Positions 8,319 to 19,330 of a DNA stretch of 64,000 bases are shown here, piece after piece. The position numbers and the translations under genes were made by a program. The stretch is taken from NCBI RefSeq assembly GCF_010727945.1, contig NZ_AP022569.1, positions 930,001 to 994,000 of the forward strand, written 5' to 3'. The DNA is from Mycobacterium cookii (GTDB lineage Bacteria; Actinomycetota; Actinomycetes; Mycobacteriales; Mycobacteriaceae). The first letter of the stretch is position 1. Each line of letters opens with the position of its first letter. The notes under the pieces were generated by a model. The model was not told where the DNA came from. It worked only from the letters and a program-made list of their open reading frames with translations, and did no database searches.

Positions 8319-11150
8319 GTGTCCGACCACACCAATCCGCTTTTCGCCGACCGGCACATCGGCCCGGACAGCGACGCCATCGCAACGATGCTCGACGTCA
8401 TCGGCGTCGATTCCCTGGACGAGTTGGCCCGCCGCGCTCTACCCGCCGGAATCCTCGACGGGTTGACCGATTCGGGGTCCGCGCCCGGTCTGGATGAGCT
8501 GCCACCGGCGGCCAGCGAAGCCGAAGCACTCGCTGAACTGCGGGCGCTGGCCGACGAGAACACCGTCGCGGTGTCGATGATCGGCCAGGGTTACTACGAC
8601 ACGTACACACCGCCGGTGCTGCTCCGCAACATCTTGGAGAACCCGGCCTGGTACACCGCCTACACGCCGTATCAGCCGGAAATCAGCCAGGGCCGACTGG
8701 AGGCGCTGCTGAACTTCCAGACCATGGTCGCCGACCTGACCGGCCTCGAGGTGGCGAACGCATCGATGCTCGACGAGGGCACCGCCGCCGCCGAGGCGAT
8801 GACGCTGATGCACCGCGCCGTGAAAGGTAATGCCCACAAGCTGGCCGTCGACGTGGACGTCTTCGCCCAGACCGCTGCGGTGCTCGCCACCCGCGCCGAG
8901 CCGCTGGGCATCGAGATCGTCACCGCCGACCTGCGTGACGGACTGCCCGACGGCGACTTCTTCGGTGTGATCGCCCAGCTACCCGGTGCCAGCGGCCGGG
9001 TCACCGACTGGTCGCCGCTGGTGGCCGAGGCCCACGACCGCGGCGCGCTGGTCGCGATCGGCGCTGACCTGCTGGGTCTGACGTTGATCACGCCGCCGGG
9101 CGAGATCGGCGCCGACGTGGCCTTCGGGAATACTCAAAGATTCGGTGTGCCAATGGGATTCGGCGGCCCGCATGCCGGATACCTGGTGGTGCATACGCAA
9201 CACGCCCGCCAGTTGCCCGGCCGACTGGTCGGTGTCTCCGTCGACGCAGACGGGTCACCGGCCTACCGGCTGGCGCTGCAGACCCGCGAACAGCACATCC
9301 GCCGCGACAAGGCGACCAGCAACATCTGCACCGCCCAGGTGCTGCTGTCGGTGATGGCGGCGATGTACGCGAGCTACCACGGCGCCGACGGGCTGATCGG
9401 CATCGCCCGGCGCGTACACGGTCACGCCGAGGCCATCGCCGCCGCGCTCGGCGATGCGCTGGTGCACGACAAGTACTTTGACACCGTCCTGGCCCGGGTG
9501 CCGGGCCGCGCCGACGAGGTGGTCGCCGCGGCCAAGGCCCACAACATCAACCTGTGGCGGGTCGACGCCGACCATGTCTCGGTGACCTGCGACGAGGTGA
9601 CGACGGACACGCACGTCGCTGCGGTGCTCGACGCGTTCGGTGTGACGTCCGGTGACGCCGCTTCCGCCGACATCGCGACGCGCTCGTCCCGGTTTCTGAC
9701 CCACCCGGCGTTCGTCAACTACCGGACCGAGACGTCGATGATGCGCTACCTGCGCGCGCTGGCCGACAAGGATCTTGCGTTGGACCGCAGCATGATTCCG
9801 CTCGGCTCGTGCACGATGAAGCTGAACGCCGCAGCCGAGATGGAGTCGATCACCTGGCCGGAGTTCGCCCGACAGCACCCGTTCGCACCTGCGTCTGACA
9901 GCGAGGGTCTGCGGCGATTGATCGCCGATCTGGAAACCTGGCTGGTGCAGATGACCGGCTACGACGCGGTGTCGCTGCAACCCAACGCCGGATCGCAGGG
10001 CGAGTACGCGGGTCTGCTTGCCATCCGCGCCTTCCACACCAGCCGAGGCGAACCGCAGCGCGACGTCTGCCTGATCCCGTCCAGCGCGCACGGCACCAAC
10101 GCGGCATCCGCCGCGCTGGCCAAGATGCGGGTGGTCGTGGTGGCATGCCGGGCCAACGGCGACGTGGACCTCGACGACCTGCGCGCCAAGATCGGTGAGC
10201 ACGCCGAGGCACTCTCGACGCTGATGGTCACCTATCCGTCGACGCACGGCGTCTACGAGCACGACATCGCCGACATCTGCGCGGCCGTGCACGATGCCGG
10301 CGGCCAGGTCTACATCGACGGCGCCAACCTGAACGCGCTGGTCGGGCTGGCCCGACCAGGTAAGTTCGGCGGCGACGTCAGCCACCTGAACCTGCACAAG
10401 ACGTTCTGCATCCCACACGGCGGCGGCGGTCCCGGCGTCGGGCCAGTGGCGGCGCGCTCGCATCTGGCGCCGTTCCTGCCCGGCCACCCCTATGCGCCCG
10501 AACTGCCGTCCGGTCGGCCGGTGTCGTCGGCGCCCTACGGGTCGGCATCCATCCTGCCGATCAGCTGGGCCTACATCAGGATGATGGGCGCCTCGGGTCT
10601 GCGGGCCGCCTCTCTGACGGCGATCGCCTCGGCCAACTACATCGCCCGCCGGCTCGACGAGTACTACCCGGTGCTCTACACCGGCGAGAACGGCATGGTC
10701 GCCCACGAATGCATCCTGGACCTGCGGCCGATCACCAAGTCGACCGGTGTGACCGTCGACGATGTCGCAAAACGCCTGGCGGACTACGGTTTCCACGCAC
10801 CGACGATGAGCTTCCCGGTTGCGGGGACGCTGATGGTCGAGCCCACCGAGAGCGAGAGCCTGGCCGAGGTCGACGCGTTCTGCGACGCGATGATCGCCAT
10901 CCGAGGCGAGATCGACAAGGTCAGCGCCGGCGAGTGGGCGGTGGACGACAATCCGCTGCGCGGCGCGCCGCACACCGCCGAGTGCCTGGTGGTCGACAAG
11001 TGGGAGCACCCGTACACCCGCGAAGTCGCCGCCTACCCACTCGGGAAGGGCTTCCGGCCCAAGGTGTGGCCGCCGGTGCGCCGCATCGACGGCGCCTACG
11101 GTGACCGCAACCTGGTGTGCTCGTGCCCGCCGGTGGAGTCCTTCGCCTGA
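8319..11150 (+). CDS. gcvB: Glycine dehydrogenase (decarboxylating), P protein
   Basis: The PLP-dependent P protein decarboxylates glycine and loads the remaining aminomethyl group onto lipoylated GcvH. At 943 residues it is full length and homodimeric-type (both halves fused). The PLP lysine is Lys694 in [18 protein letters not shown]. The substrate-side motifs GFGGPHAGY and GSCTMKLN are intact. It begins at GTG after AGGAG, 38 bp downstream of the glycine riboswitch, which supports glycine-induced expression. The M. tuberculosis counterpart is Rv1832. Confidence 0.96.
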   Translation: MSDHTNPLFADRHIGPDSDAIATMLDVIGVDSLDELARRALPAGILDGLTDSGSAPGLDELPPAASEAEALAELRALADENTVAVSMIGQGYYDTYTPPVLLRNILENPAWYTAYTPYQPEISQGRLEALLNFQTMVADLTGLEVANASMLDEGTAAAEAMTLMHRAVKGNAHKLAVDVDVFAQTAAVLATRAEPLGIEIVTADLRDGLPDGDFFGVIAQLPGASGRVTDWSPLVAEAHDRGALVAIGADLLGLTLITPPGEIGADVAFGNTQRFGVPMGFGGPHAGYLVVHTQHARQLPGRLVGVSVDADGSPAYRLALQTREQHIRRDKATSNICTAQVLLSVMAAMYASYHGADGLIGIARRVHGHAEAIAAALGDALVHDKYFDTVLARVPGRADEVVAAAKAHNINLWRVDADHVSVTCDEVTTDTHVAAVLDAFGVTSGDAASADIATRSSRFLTHPAFVNYRTETSMMRYLRALADKDLALDRSMIPLGSCTMKLNAAAEMESITWPEFARQHPFAPASDSEGLRRLIADLETWLVQMTGYDAVSLQPNAGSQGEYAGLLAIRAFHTSRGEPQRDVCLIPSSAHGTNAASAALAKMRVVVVACRANGDVDLDDLRAKIGEHAEALSTLMVTYPSTHGVYEHDIADICAAVHDAGGQVYIDGANLNALVGLARPGKFGGDVSHLNLHKTFCIPHGGGGPGVGPVAARSHLAPFLPGHPYAPELPSGRPVSSAPYGSASILPISWAYIRMMGASGLRAASLTAIASANYIARRLDEYYPVLYTGENGMVAHECILDLRPITKSTGVTVDDVAKRLADYGFHAPTMSFPVAGTLMVEPTESESLAEVDAFCDAMIAIRGEIDKVSAGEWAVDDNPLRGAPHTAECLVVDKWEHPYTREVAAYPLGKGFRPKVWPPVRRIDGAYGDRNLVCSCPPVESFA

Positions 11151-11169
11151 CCGGCGCCCTGCAGGCCGA

Positions 11170-12744
11170 CTAAAGCGCCGCCAGGATCTGCTGCGGGATG
11201 ACGTCGACCAGTTCGGTGATCAGTCCACCGAAGCCGTCGATGCTGATGGTGCCCAGGTTGCCCAGCCCCAGATCCCCGAGCAGGCCATCCAGGGTCAGGT
11301 TCGAGAGATCGCCCAGGTTGCTCAAGTTCAATGCCGTGTCGGAGATGCCGAGGTCGTTGAGCAGGGTTCCCAGGTCCACCGTGTTGAGCAGGCTGGTGAT
11401 GTCGGAGGTGCCGACGCCGAGATCGTTCAGCAGGCCACCCAGGGTCAGGTCGGCCGTCGAGGGGTTGACGCCTAGGTCGGTGAGGATCCCACCGATGGTC
11501 AAGCCGCTGGTCGGCACGGAAACACCCAGGTCTCCCAACAGGGAGCTGACGGTCGCGTCGATGCTCTGACCGCCCAGCAAATCACCGACGGTGATCCCGT
11601 TCAATGCTGTTTCGAGGCTGCTGACGCTGAGCAGGTCGTTGAAATTGATGCCGAGCGTGGTCAGGAGTGCGGAAAGTTCGGCTCCGATGAGTGGGTTACT
11701 GAGGAGCGGGTTGAGCACACTACCCAGCACGGTGTTGAGGCTGCTGACCACGCCGTTGAGCAGACTGCTCGGCAGTGACGCCAGCAATGTGCCGAGATCC
11801 TCGTTGACAAAGCTGCCGAAGCCGAGATCGGACAGCAGGGTGCTCAAACCGAGGTTGATGGTCGGGTCGATGCCGAATGCGCTCAGCACGGAGTCCAGAC
11901 TCAAGTTGTTGAGGCTGGAGTCCAGACCCAGGCTGCTCAAGATATCGGTGAGGCTGAAGCTACCCAGGCCCAGGTTGCCCAAGCCGAGGTCGCTGAGCAG
12001 CGAGCTCAGAGTCGGGTTGCCCAGCAGAGTGCCGAGGCCCTCGTTACTCAAACCCAATGCGCTGAACAAACCACCGATGTCGAGGTTGCCCAGCCCCAGC
12101 TGAGTCAGCAGGTTGCTGAGATCGAGGTTGGTCAGGCTCAGGTTTCCCAGGCCTAGCGCGTCGATCAGGCTGGTCAGGTTGAGGTTGATGCCGACGTCTT
12201 GCATCGGCGCCAGAATGCCGTTGAAGCCGGTGATGTCGATGATGCCGTTCAACAGGCTGATGTTGTCTTCACCGTTGAGGTAACCGTTCAAGATGGTGGC
12301 CGGTGCCTCGATCAGAGTGTTCAGCGCGCCAGACGGGTCGCTCTGCAGCTGCCCGACAACATCACTGATCGCGTTGAGCGTGGTGCCCCAGGCGCCCAGG
12401 TTTGCGATTCCGAGCTCGAGTCCGGGCGGCAGCTCCACCGTGATACCCGCGGGCAGTTCTCCGGTGACGGTCGGCGTGAGGTTGGTCAACGCATCGATCA
12501 CGCCCAGCGGGTTGCTCAGCAGCGCGCTGAAGACGCCCGAGATCGCTGTCGGGTCGGCGTGCCCGACGATGTTCGTCAGATTCGCCGTCGTGTCGGTCAG
12601 CAAGGTCGACCAGGCGTCCACGAGTTGGACCGGCCGCGTCTGGACGCTGGGAAGCGGTGCCACAGCCATGGGGGTCACCGCAATCATGCTTGCGCCGACG
12701 AGGGCGACACCGGCTGTGGCGTAGGGGCGAAGGGCGTTTTGCAT
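11170..12744 (-). CDS. Secreted Leu/Gly/Asn-rich repeat protein, unknown function
   Basis: I do not recognise a named family. The 524-residue product starts at ATG 12744, behind GGAGACG. It has a signal-like N-terminus (Arg at residue 6, hydrophobic core VALVGASMIAVTPMAV) with a likely cleavage near residue 30. A region without obvious repeats (residues 40-190) is followed by about a dozen degenerate copies of a 17-22-residue unit of the form LxLxxLLxxLGLxN (for example LSSLLSDLGLGNLGLG). There are no cysteines in the repeats and no PE or PPE domain. The regular Leu/Ile spacing suggests a solenoid or beta-roll wall protein. M. tuberculosis has haloalkane dehalogenase and lipase genes (Rv1833c-Rv1834) near here instead. 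Confidence 0.75.
   Translation of the reverse strand: MQNALRPYATAGVALVGASMIAVTPMAVAPLPSVQTRPVQLVDAWSTLLTDTTANLTNIVGHADPTAISGVFSALLSNPLGVIDALTNLTPTVTGELPAGITVELPPGLELGIANLGAWGTTLNAISDVVGQLQSDPSGALNTLIEAPATILNGYLNGEDNISLLNGIIDITGFNGILAPMQDVGINLNLTSLIDALGLGNLSLTNLDLSNLLTQLGLGNLDIGGLFSALGLSNEGLGTLLGNPTLSSLLSDLGLGNLGLGSFSLTDILSSLGLDSSLNNLSLDSVLSAFGIDPTINLGLSTLLSDLGFGSFVNEDLGTLLASLPSSLLNGVVSSLNTVLGSVLNPLLSNPLIGAELSALLTTLGINFNDLLSVSSLETALNGITVGDLLGGQSIDATVSSLLGDLGVSVPTSGLTIGGILTDLGVNPSTADLTLGGLLNDLGVGTSDITSLLNTVDLGTLLNDLGISDTALNLSNLGDLSNLTLDGLLGDLGLGNLGTISIDGFGGLITELVDVIPQQILAAL
11200..12180 (-). repeat. Degenerate protein-level LGL repeats within the coding region
   Basis: About twelve imperfect units of roughly 50-66 bp encode LxxLLxxLGLxN-type repeats. 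At DNA level the minus strand repeatedly reads CTG-GGC/CTC-GGC-AAC-type codons. The copies are clearly diverged, so this is an old expansion, not a recent tandem duplication. Boundaries are approximate. Confidence 0.65.
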
Positions 12745-12951
12745 GGCGGATCGTCTCCTTTGTGAACACCGCGCAGTGATGCATGTCACATCACGAGTGC
12801 CCGCTAAACCTACCTGAGTTTCATCTGAGAAATTGGACGAATCTCTTATGTGAATCGATTCACAAACTCGCTGAGCGGGCAATCCGGTGTCGGAAAACCT
12901 AAGAAAGTCCGGAGAATCGGACTTGGAGTCTGCCGAGCCGGAGGCGCGAGG

Positions 12952-15066
12952 TCAGCTCAAGAAGTTGGTTATCGCGGTCGCCAACTCAGGCGACGCCGAG
13001 GACGCAAGATTCTGGTAGCTGCCACCCGACAGCTTCGCGACGGCCTCCCAGGTCGATCGGTCGGAGTCCGACCCGAAGTCGATGACGTTGACCGCGACCG
13101 GCTTGGCCGGATCGACGCTCTGCTTGATGAAGTCCTGCAGGCCCTCGCCGCCCAGACTCTGATCGGTATGCGGGCCGGCCGTGATGACCAGCACGGAATT
13201 CGTCTGCCCGGCGTGGAAATTGGCCAGCGCATTCTGGTAGATCAAGCGCAGCGTGGTGAACGACACCGCGCCGCCTGACGAGGCATGTTGTTTTTCCAGC
13301 GCCGCTGTCAACGCCTCGGAGCGCGGCTGGCCGTCGACGGGATCCCCGATTGGACCGGCCGACACTTCGCTGCGGCCTTCCTTGCCGTCGAAGGTCCACA
13401 ACCCGATCACGGCGTTGGGTGGCAGCGCCTTGATCCGGCTGTTCAGCGCGTCGACCACGTTACCGAGCCGGGTCTTTCCGCCCTCATCGGTGATCATCGA
13501 CTGCTCCAGCATGATGATCGCCGCCGGAGCGCCTGCCGGGGCGGACACGTTGTTGGCCAGCGTCGCACGCATCGCGTCGTCGCCCACCGACAGCGTCGAC
13601 GGGAGCGCCGCGAACTTGGTGACGTCGCTGCTGGGCGGCTTGGTGCCCTCAGCGCGGAAGCCGGCCTTGGCCAGCTCGGACAGCTGGTCGGACTTGTGCA
13701 TGAACCGGGCGAACTCGCTGGCCCCGGTCACCTGCTCCTGCGAGAGCCAGGACCCGCTCATCAGCACGGTCGGATAGTCGGCGACCGCGGCCGGCCCCGG
13801 CGGCAGCCAGGCGCTGAGCGCGCTGCCGGCGTCGGGCAACGACTGACCCCGGGCGAACACCTGCTGCTCGGTGGTGATCACCGCGTGCACCGGAGCGGTC
13901 GCCTGATCGCCTGGCCGCATTAGTGCATCCATCGCCGCGCTCAGCGTGTTGTCGGCCAGCTTCGGCTGACCGCCGATCAGCGAGCGCACGGCGCCGCTAC
14001 CGTCGCTCGGCGGCGCGCCGGGCGGCACCGACGCCGCCGCCACCGCCTCGCCGGCCAGGAATGCGGCGTCACTGTTGCCGCTGAGCGGCAGCGCCAGCCT
14101 CAGCGACCCCCACGTCGGGAGCTTCAGGCCGGCCAACGAGTCGGGCTTGGTCTGCAGCTCGGGCAGCGTCGCCCACTTCTGGTCACCGAGGGCGCGTTGC
14201 AGTTCGGGGCGTACCGCCAGCACCACCGGCGAGGTGACCAACGACCGGCTGTCGGTGACGGTTTCCTTGCCTGCCGCGGCGGTGAGCCGGGCAGCGGATA
14301 CCGAGCTGCCCGGGATCCACAGTGCCGGCCGCTGACCCAGTTCGGCGGGCCAGTTCCCGATGAAACCGTCGACGACGGCGTCGGAGCCGGCGGATTTCAC
14401 GCTGACCGCCACGCAGTGGTCACCGACCGGTGCGGCGATGGCGTTGAAGCGCTCCGCGAAATGCTGCACGTGGTCGGCGATCGAGGGGTCGGCGATGACG
14501 GCCACCGGCTGCTTCTCGCCGACACACCGGGCGGCGCTGTTCGAGCGGTCCGACAGCGCGTCGCCGAAGAAGCGCCACAGGATGACGACGCCGACCACGA
14601 CGACGACCGCGATCAGAGCGGCGATCACCCCGATGCTGACGCCGCGCCGACCGCCGTCGTTGCGGTGGCCGCCGAGCCGTTCGCGGACGGTTCGGTGGCC
14701 GCCGGTCGGCGGTCCGCTCGCTACCCGCGGCTCCGGATCGCGTCGCGGGAAGCCCGGAAAGTCGTCGGGCGTCTCGAGTTCGTCGTGCGGTGGCTCCGGC
14801 TCGGGCAACTGCGGCCGCGCGAAGACACTTGTGCTGTCGTCGTTGGGCTCGCCGAAATCGAAAAACCCAGGTGTTTCCGGGAAGTCGTCCGGCGTGGGCG
14901 GCGTGTACCGCGGCGGCCCGGAGGCAGCACCGGTGTACGGGGGAAGATCGGCCTGAAAGTCCTCGGGCTCGGGACGGCCGACGTCATCGCCGAAATCCTC
15001 CGGCTGAGACTCGGGATACTCGTCCGACGGCTCGTCGTCGTCATCGGGAGCCCTGTGCCTACCCAT
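12952..15066 (-). CDS. Substrate-binding and VWA domain membrane protein (Rv1836c-like)
   Basis: This 704-residue protein has a long acidic, Pro-rich cytoplasmic N-terminus (residues 1-140). One membrane helix follows (about 142-165, GVSIGVIAALIAVVVVVGVV), then an extracellular periplasmic-binding-protein-like domain and a C-terminal von Willebrand factor A domain (about 510-704). In the VWA part the MIDAS-like first motif is degenerate (IIMLEQSMITDEG instead of DxSxS), so metal binding is uncertain. GGAGAGGACC precedes the ATG. It matches Rv1836c of M. tuberculosis, which is uncharacterised. It lies next to the repeat protein and upstream of nothing on its own strand for 200 bp. Confidence 0.85.
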   Translation of the reverse strand: MGRHRAPDDDDEPSDEYPESQPEDFGDDVGRPEPEDFQADLPPYTGAASGPPRYTPPTPDDFPETPGFFDFGEPNDDSTSVFARPQLPEPEPPHDELETPDDFPGFPRRDPEPRVASGPPTGGHRTVRERLGGHRNDGGRRGVSIGVIAALIAVVVVVGVVILWRFFGDALSDRSNSAARCVGEKQPVAVIADPSIADHVQHFAERFNAIAAPVGDHCVAVSVKSAGSDAVVDGFIGNWPAELGQRPALWIPGSSVSAARLTAAAGKETVTDSRSLVTSPVVLAVRPELQRALGDQKWATLPELQTKPDSLAGLKLPTWGSLRLALPLSGNSDAAFLAGEAVAAASVPPGAPPSDGSGAVRSLIGGQPKLADNTLSAAMDALMRPGDQATAPVHAVITTEQQVFARGQSLPDAGSALSAWLPPGPAAVADYPTVLMSGSWLSQEQVTGASEFARFMHKSDQLSELAKAGFRAEGTKPPSSDVTKFAALPSTLSVGDDAMRATLANNVSAPAGAPAAIIMLEQSMITDEGGKTRLGNVVDALNSRIKALPPNAVIGLWTFDGKEGRSEVSAGPIGDPVDGQPRSEALTAALEKQHASSGGAVSFTTLRLIYQNALANFHAGQTNSVLVITAGPHTDQSLGGEGLQDFIKQSVDPAKPVAVNVIDFGSDSDRSTWEAVAKLSGGSYQNLASSASPELATAITNFLS

Positions 15067-15145
15067 GGCGGTCCTCTCCTGCGCGCCGGAGGTACCTGCA
15101 GCCTCTATTCATGGGGACGGTCGTGGCTCCCCGAACGGTCATCAG

Positions 15146-17326
15146 TCATGGGCGCGCTTTGAATTCCCGTCGACGCCGATGCAGGATCGGCTCGGTGTAA
15201 CCGCTGGGCTGCTCGGCGCCCTTGAGGATCAGATCCTGGGCGGCCAGGAACGCGATGCTGTCGTCGAAATTGGGAGCCATCGGCAGGTAGCCGGAGTCTC
15301 CGGCGTTCTGCTCGTCCACCAGCGGAGCCATCCGTTCCAGGCTAGCCCGCACATCCTCTTCGGTGATGACGCCATGCCGGAGCCAGTTGGCCAACAATTG
15401 GCTGGAAATCCGCAGTGTGGCACGGTCTTCCATCAGCGCGACGTTGTGGATGTCCGGCACCTTCGAGCAACCGACGCCGGCATCGATCCAGCGCACCACA
15501 TAACCCAGGATGGACTGGCAGTTGTTGTCGACCTCTTCGCGAATCTCCTCCGGGGCCCACGCCAGCTCCTTGGCCAACGGGACGGTCAGCAACTCCTCGA
15601 CGGTGGCGCGCTTCTTGCCTTCGAGTTCGTCCTGGACGGCGCCCACATCGACATAGTGGTAGTGCATGGCGTGCAGCGTCGCTGCCGTCGGCGAGGGCAC
15701 CCACGCGGTGGTGGCGCCGGCCTTGGGCTGGCCGATCTTCTGCTCCATCATGTCGGCCATCAGCTCGGTCATGGCCCACATGCCCTTGCCGATCTGCGCC
15801 TTGCCCTTGAAACCGGCGGCCAGGCCGGTGTCCACGTTGTTGTCCTCGTAGGCCTTGATCCAGGCGGTGCTCTTCATCGCACCCTTGCGGATCATCGGGC
15901 CGGCTTCCATCGACGTGTGGATCTCGTCGCCGGTGCGGTCCAGGAAGCCGGTGTTGATGAACACCACCCGGTCCGCGGCGGCTTTGATGCACGCTTTCAG
16001 GTTGAGCGTGGTGCGGCGTTCCTCGTCCATGATGCCGACCTTCAAGGTGCCCTGCGGCAGGCCCAGGACGTCCTCGACGCGGCTGAACAGTTCACACGTG
16101 TAGGCCACCTCGTCGGGTCCGTGCATCTTCGGCTTGACGATGTAGATGGATCCGGTGCGGCTGTTGGTCAGCGGCCCGTTGTGGTCGCCGGTCTTGAGTC
16201 CGTGGATCGCGGTCACGCCGGTGAACAGCGCGTCGAGGATGCCCTCGAACACCTCATGCCCCTCGGCGTCGACAATCGCGTCGTTGGTCATCAGATGGCC
16301 GACGTTGCGGACGAACAACAGGCTGCGGCCCGGCAGGGTCAACTCGCCGTCATCAGGCGTCTTGTAGGTGCGGTCCTGGTTGAGCACCCGGTGGATGGTC
16401 TTGCCGCCCTTGTCGACCTCCTCGGACAGGTCGCCCTTGTTCAAGCCGAGCCAGTTGCGGTAGCCGAGCACCTTGTCATCAGCGTCGACGGCGGCGACGG
16501 AGTCCTCGAAATCCATGATCGTGGTGATGGCCGATTCCAGGACGACGTCCTTGATGCCGGCCTTGTCGGTCTTGCCGATCGGCGATTCGGGGTCGATCAG
16601 GATCTCGATGTGCAGGCCGTGGTTGACCAGCAGCACCGACCAGTCGGGGGAGCCGAGCTCGCCGGTGTAGCCGACGAACTTGTCGGGGTCGGCCAAGCCG
16701 ACTGAGTCCTCAGCGGTCGCGATCTGCAGGTGGCCGTCGTCGACGCTGAGCCCGGTGGCGTCGGCCCATGAGCCGGATGCCAGCGGAACCGCCTCGTCGA
16801 GGAATTTGCGCGCGTACGCGATGACCTTGTCGCCGCGCACCTTGTTGTAGCCGGTGCCTTTCTCGGCGCCGTCGTCTTCCGGGATCACGTCGGTCCCGTA
16901 CAGCGCGTCGTACAGCGAACCCCAGCGAGCGTTGGCGGCGTTCAGTGCGAACCGGGCGTTGAGCACCGGGACCACCAACTGCGGGCCGGCCGTCGTGGTG
17001 ATTTCGTCGTCGACTCCGGCGGTGGTGATGGTGAAGTCGGCGGGTTCGGGCTGCAGATAACCGATTTCGGTGAGGAACGCGCGGTACGCCTCGGGGTCGA
17101 TCGGCTCGATGATGTGCTGCCGGTGCCACTTGTCGATCTGTGCCTGCAGCTGGTCGCGGCGTTCCAGCAGCTCCTGGTTTTTCGGCTGCAGGTCCGTGAC
17201 GACCTTGTCGACGCCCGCCCAGAAGCTGTCCGGGTCGATGTCGGTGCCGGGCAACGCCTCGGTGTTGATGAAGTCATGCAGCACCTTGGCGACGCGCAGG
17301 TTCCCAACCGACACGCGATCCGTCAT
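15146..17326 (-). CDS. glcB: Malate synthase G
   Basis: Malate synthase condenses glyoxylate with acetyl-CoA to malate (glyoxylate shunt; essential on fatty acids). At 726 residues it is the G isoform, slightly shorter at the C-terminus than M. tuberculosis GlcB (741). The catalytic and metal motifs are intact: [35 protein letters not shown] and [18 protein letters not shown], plus the catalytic-Asp region [13 protein letters not shown] chose the second of two adjacent ATG codons (17326) because GGAGGAAA is better spaced for it; 17329 is possible. It has its own 59 bp upstream gap from the preceding minus-strand gene. Confidence 0.96.
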   Translation of the reverse strand: MTDRVSVGNLRVAKVLHDFINTEALPGTDIDPDSFWAGVDKVVTDLQPKNQELLERRDQLQAQIDKWHRQHIIEPIDPEAYRAFLTEIGYLQPEPADFTITTAGVDDEITTTAGPQLVVPVLNARFALNAANARWGSLYDALYGTDVIPEDDGAEKGTGYNKVRGDKVIAYARKFLDEAVPLASGSWADATGLSVDDGHLQIATAEDSVGLADPDKFVGYTGELGSPDWSVLLVNHGLHIEILIDPESPIGKTDKAGIKDVVLESAITTIMDFEDSVAAVDADDKVLGYRNWLGLNKGDLSEEVDKGGKTIHRVLNQDRTYKTPDDGELTLPGRSLLFVRNVGHLMTNDAIVDAEGHEVFEGILDALFTGVTAIHGLKTGDHNGPLTNSRTGSIYIVKPKMHGPDEVAYTCELFSRVEDVLGLPQGTLKVGIMDEERRTTLNLKACIKAAADRVVFINTGFLDRTGDEIHTSMEAGPMIRKGAMKSTAWIKAYEDNNVDTGLAAGFKGKAQIGKGMWAMTELMADMMEQKIGQPKAGATTAWVPSPTAATLHAMHYHYVDVGAVQDELEGKKRATVEELLTVPLAKELAWAPEEIREEVDNNCQSILGYVVRWIDAGVGCSKVPDIHNVALMEDRATLRISSQLLANWLRHGVITEEDVRASLERMAPLVDEQNAGDSGYLPMAPNFDDSIAFLAAQDLILKGAEQPSGYTEPILHRRRREFKARP

Positions 17327-17385
17327 CATTTTCCTCCGCATCAAGCCTTGATAAATCGTTCCCAGCCTACCGGCCAGCAACCCAA

Positions 17386-18285
17386 CTACCGGCAACCGGC
17401 AGCCTGCACCAGCAGGTCACACCGGTCCAGCAACGCCGCCCGCAGCGGCGCAGCGCGTGCCGCGATGGCTTTTTGGCAACGCACATACTCGGCGCGGCCC
17501 GCGGCGTCCTCGACGGCGATCGGGGTATACCCGTACTCCCTCAGGTCGTACGGGCTTGCTCGCATGTCTATTTCACGCGCCGCCGCGGCCAAATCCAAGC
17601 AGTCCAGCAGCAACTCGGATTCGATCAGCGGGCTCAACTTGTAGGACCATTTGTACAGGTCCATGTTCGCGTGCAAGCACCCGGGCTGCTCCCAATCCTG
17701 TTGCGTCTCGCGGCTGGGCGATCCGGTGTTTCGCGGCAAGGCGTCGGCGGTGAAAAAGCGGTACGCGTCGAAGTGGCTGCACCGCAGCGGCCCCGCGACC
17801 TCGGCCTCCACCACAGTGTCGGTCCCTGCCGCGCCCAGGCGCAACGGAACACGATCGTGGCGGACGGCGTCGCTGCGATAGACCATCGCCCACTCGTGCA
17901 ACCCGAAGCAGTTCAGCTGGGGCGGCCGCTGCGCGGTGGCGCGCAGCAGATCAGCCACGAACGCGACGGTGTCCAGCCGGGTCCGCAGATGGTCTGCGCT
18001 GACCGTGACCCCGGCGGCGTCGCTGACGTAGCCGCGCCGGTCGCGGTAGCGGCGAAGCGCCTCGGCGCCGGCGAGCCGTACGCCGTAACCCGGGTGCCAG
18101 CAGCGCAGCTGTCTCGGGCGCAGGCTGTAATAGCTGAACAGGAAGTCCCACACCGGATGTGACGCGCCGACCCGGGCCCACTGGATGTGCGGAGTGACGA
18201 ACGCCTCGACCCGCTCGGCGTGCTCGTCTGCGCGGGCCATCCACTGATCGGCATCCAGCAGGAGGGTCGCTGGATTGTCAGACAC
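17386..18285 (-). CDS. Conserved hypothetical protein (annotated in relatives as 3-methyladenine DNA glycosylase)
   Basis: A 299-residue actinobacterial protein with conserved stretches such as [32 protein letters not shown] and [19 protein letters not shown] recall this family being labelled 3-methyladenine DNA glycosylase in database records, but I see no glycosylase signature (no HhH-Gly/Pro-Asp). The function should therefore be treated as unknown. The GTG start at 18285 sits behind GAGGGG and overlaps the stop of the CBS-domain gene upstream by 8 bp, which indicates translational coupling with the two membrane proteins. Confidence 0.7.
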   Translation of the reverse strand: MSDNPATLLLDADQWMARADEHAERVEAFVTPHIQWARVGASHPVWDFLFSYYSLRPRQLRCWHPGYGVRLAGAEALRRYRDRRGYVSDAAGVTVSADHLRTRLDTVAFVADLLRATAQRPPQLNCFGLHEWAMVYRSDAVRHDRVPLRLGAAGTDTVVEAEVAGPLRCSHFDAYRFFTADALPRNTGSPSRETQQDWEQPGCLHANMDLYKWSYKLSPLIESELLLDCLDLAAAAREIDMRASPYDLREYGYTPIAVEDAAGRAEYVRCQKAIAARAAPLRAALLDRCDLLVQAAGCR

Positions 18286-19330
18286 GCGGCGACCCCTCAC
18301 GCACCGCCCCGACAAGGTCCCGCACCAGATCGTCCAGCGCGATCATCGCCGCCGCGGTGCCGTCGTGGCCGTTGACCAGCGCGAGGTGACTGTTGCTCCG
18401 TCGCATCCGCGACAGCGCCTCGGGCACACTCAGCGACTCGGCGACACGCAGCAGTGGCCGGATCCTGCTGACGTCGACCACCGCGTTCGGGTCGTCGCTC
18501 AACGCCAGCACATCCTTGATGTGCAGATAGCCGAGGAATCGGTGGTCGACGTCGACCACCAGAAATCGGGAGTAACCGGTTGCGGCCACTGCCTTTTCGA
18601 TCGCACCGATCGTCGGCCCGCAGCCCGCGGCGGCCACCGGGACGGTACGGATCGCGGCGGCGGGTATCGCCAGGTCGGCGACTTTCCGGTTGCGGATCTG
18701 CAGCGCCCGGGTGAGCCTGGTGTGCTCCTCGGGATCCAGCAGACCCTCCGACACCGACTCGGCGATCATCTCGCTGAGCTCGACCGTGGAAACCGTGATG
18801 TCGAGCTCGTCGCGGGGGCGCACCCGAAGCGCTCGCAGGGTGGCGTTGCTGCACCGGTTGAAGAACGCGATGACGGGCCGGACCGCTCGCACATAGATCA
18901 GATACGGCGGCATCAGCAGCATCGCCGCCTTCTCCGGGCCGGCCATCGCGATGTTCTTCGGGACGATCTCGCCCAGCAGCAGGTGCAGGACCACCACAAT
19001 CGCGAGCGCAAGCGCAAACGATGTGGTGTGCAACAGCGCCGGGGACTGATCGAGCAGGTCGAACGGACGGCGCAGCAGGTCGGCTACGGCCGGCTCGCCG
19101 ATTCGACCGAGCAGGATCGACGACACCGTGACACCCAGCTGGGCGCCGGCGAACATCAGCGGCAGCTGCTCGCCGGCCCTGATCACCGTGACCGCGCCCG
19201 ACCTGCCCTGCTCTGCCAGGGCTTCGAGACGGTCCCGCCGCGCGGAGATCAGGGAGAATTCCGCGGCGACGAACAGCGCGTTTGCGCCGACCAGCAGGAA
19301 GGTCGCCAGAATGCCGAGCAGGTCGCTCAT
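18278..19330 (-). CDS. DUF21/CBS domain membrane protein (Rv1841c-like)
   Basis: A 350-residue member of the CNNM/CorB-like family (often misnamed hemolysin), linked in bacteria to Mg/Co transport. The N-terminal DUF21 membrane domain (about residues 1-190) has the typical NALFVAAEFSLISARRDRLE and LLGEIVPKNIAMAGPE motifs. A CBS pair follows (about 210-345). It lacks the C-terminal CorC/HlyC domain found in its neighbour. The ATG shares one base with the stop of the upstream paralogue at 19330, so the two paralogues are coupled and may form a heteromer. Confidence 0.9.
   Translation of the reverse strand: MSDLLGILATFLLVGANALFVAAEFSLISARRDRLEALAEQGRSGAVTVIRAGEQLPLMFAGAQLGVTVSSILLGRIGEPAVADLLRRPFDLLDQSPALLHTTSFALALAIVVVLHLLLGEIVPKNIAMAGPEKAAMLLMPPYLIYVRAVRPVIAFFNRCSNATLRALRVRPRDELDITVSTVELSEMIAESVSEGLLDPEEHTRLTRALQIRNRKVADLAIPAAAIRTVPVAAAGCGPTIGAIEKAVAATGYSRFLVVDVDHRFLGYLHIKDVLALSDDPNAVVDVSRIRPLLRVAESLSVPEALSRMRRSNSHLALVNGHDGTAAAMIALDDLVRDLVGAVREGSPRV

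Noticed and set aside
9255..11009. Long open frame (584 codons) antisense to gcvB
   Set aside because: High GC and codon bias create long antisense frames. The sense frame is a complete, motif-rich P protein, and the antisense product is Arg/His-rich without recognisable domains.
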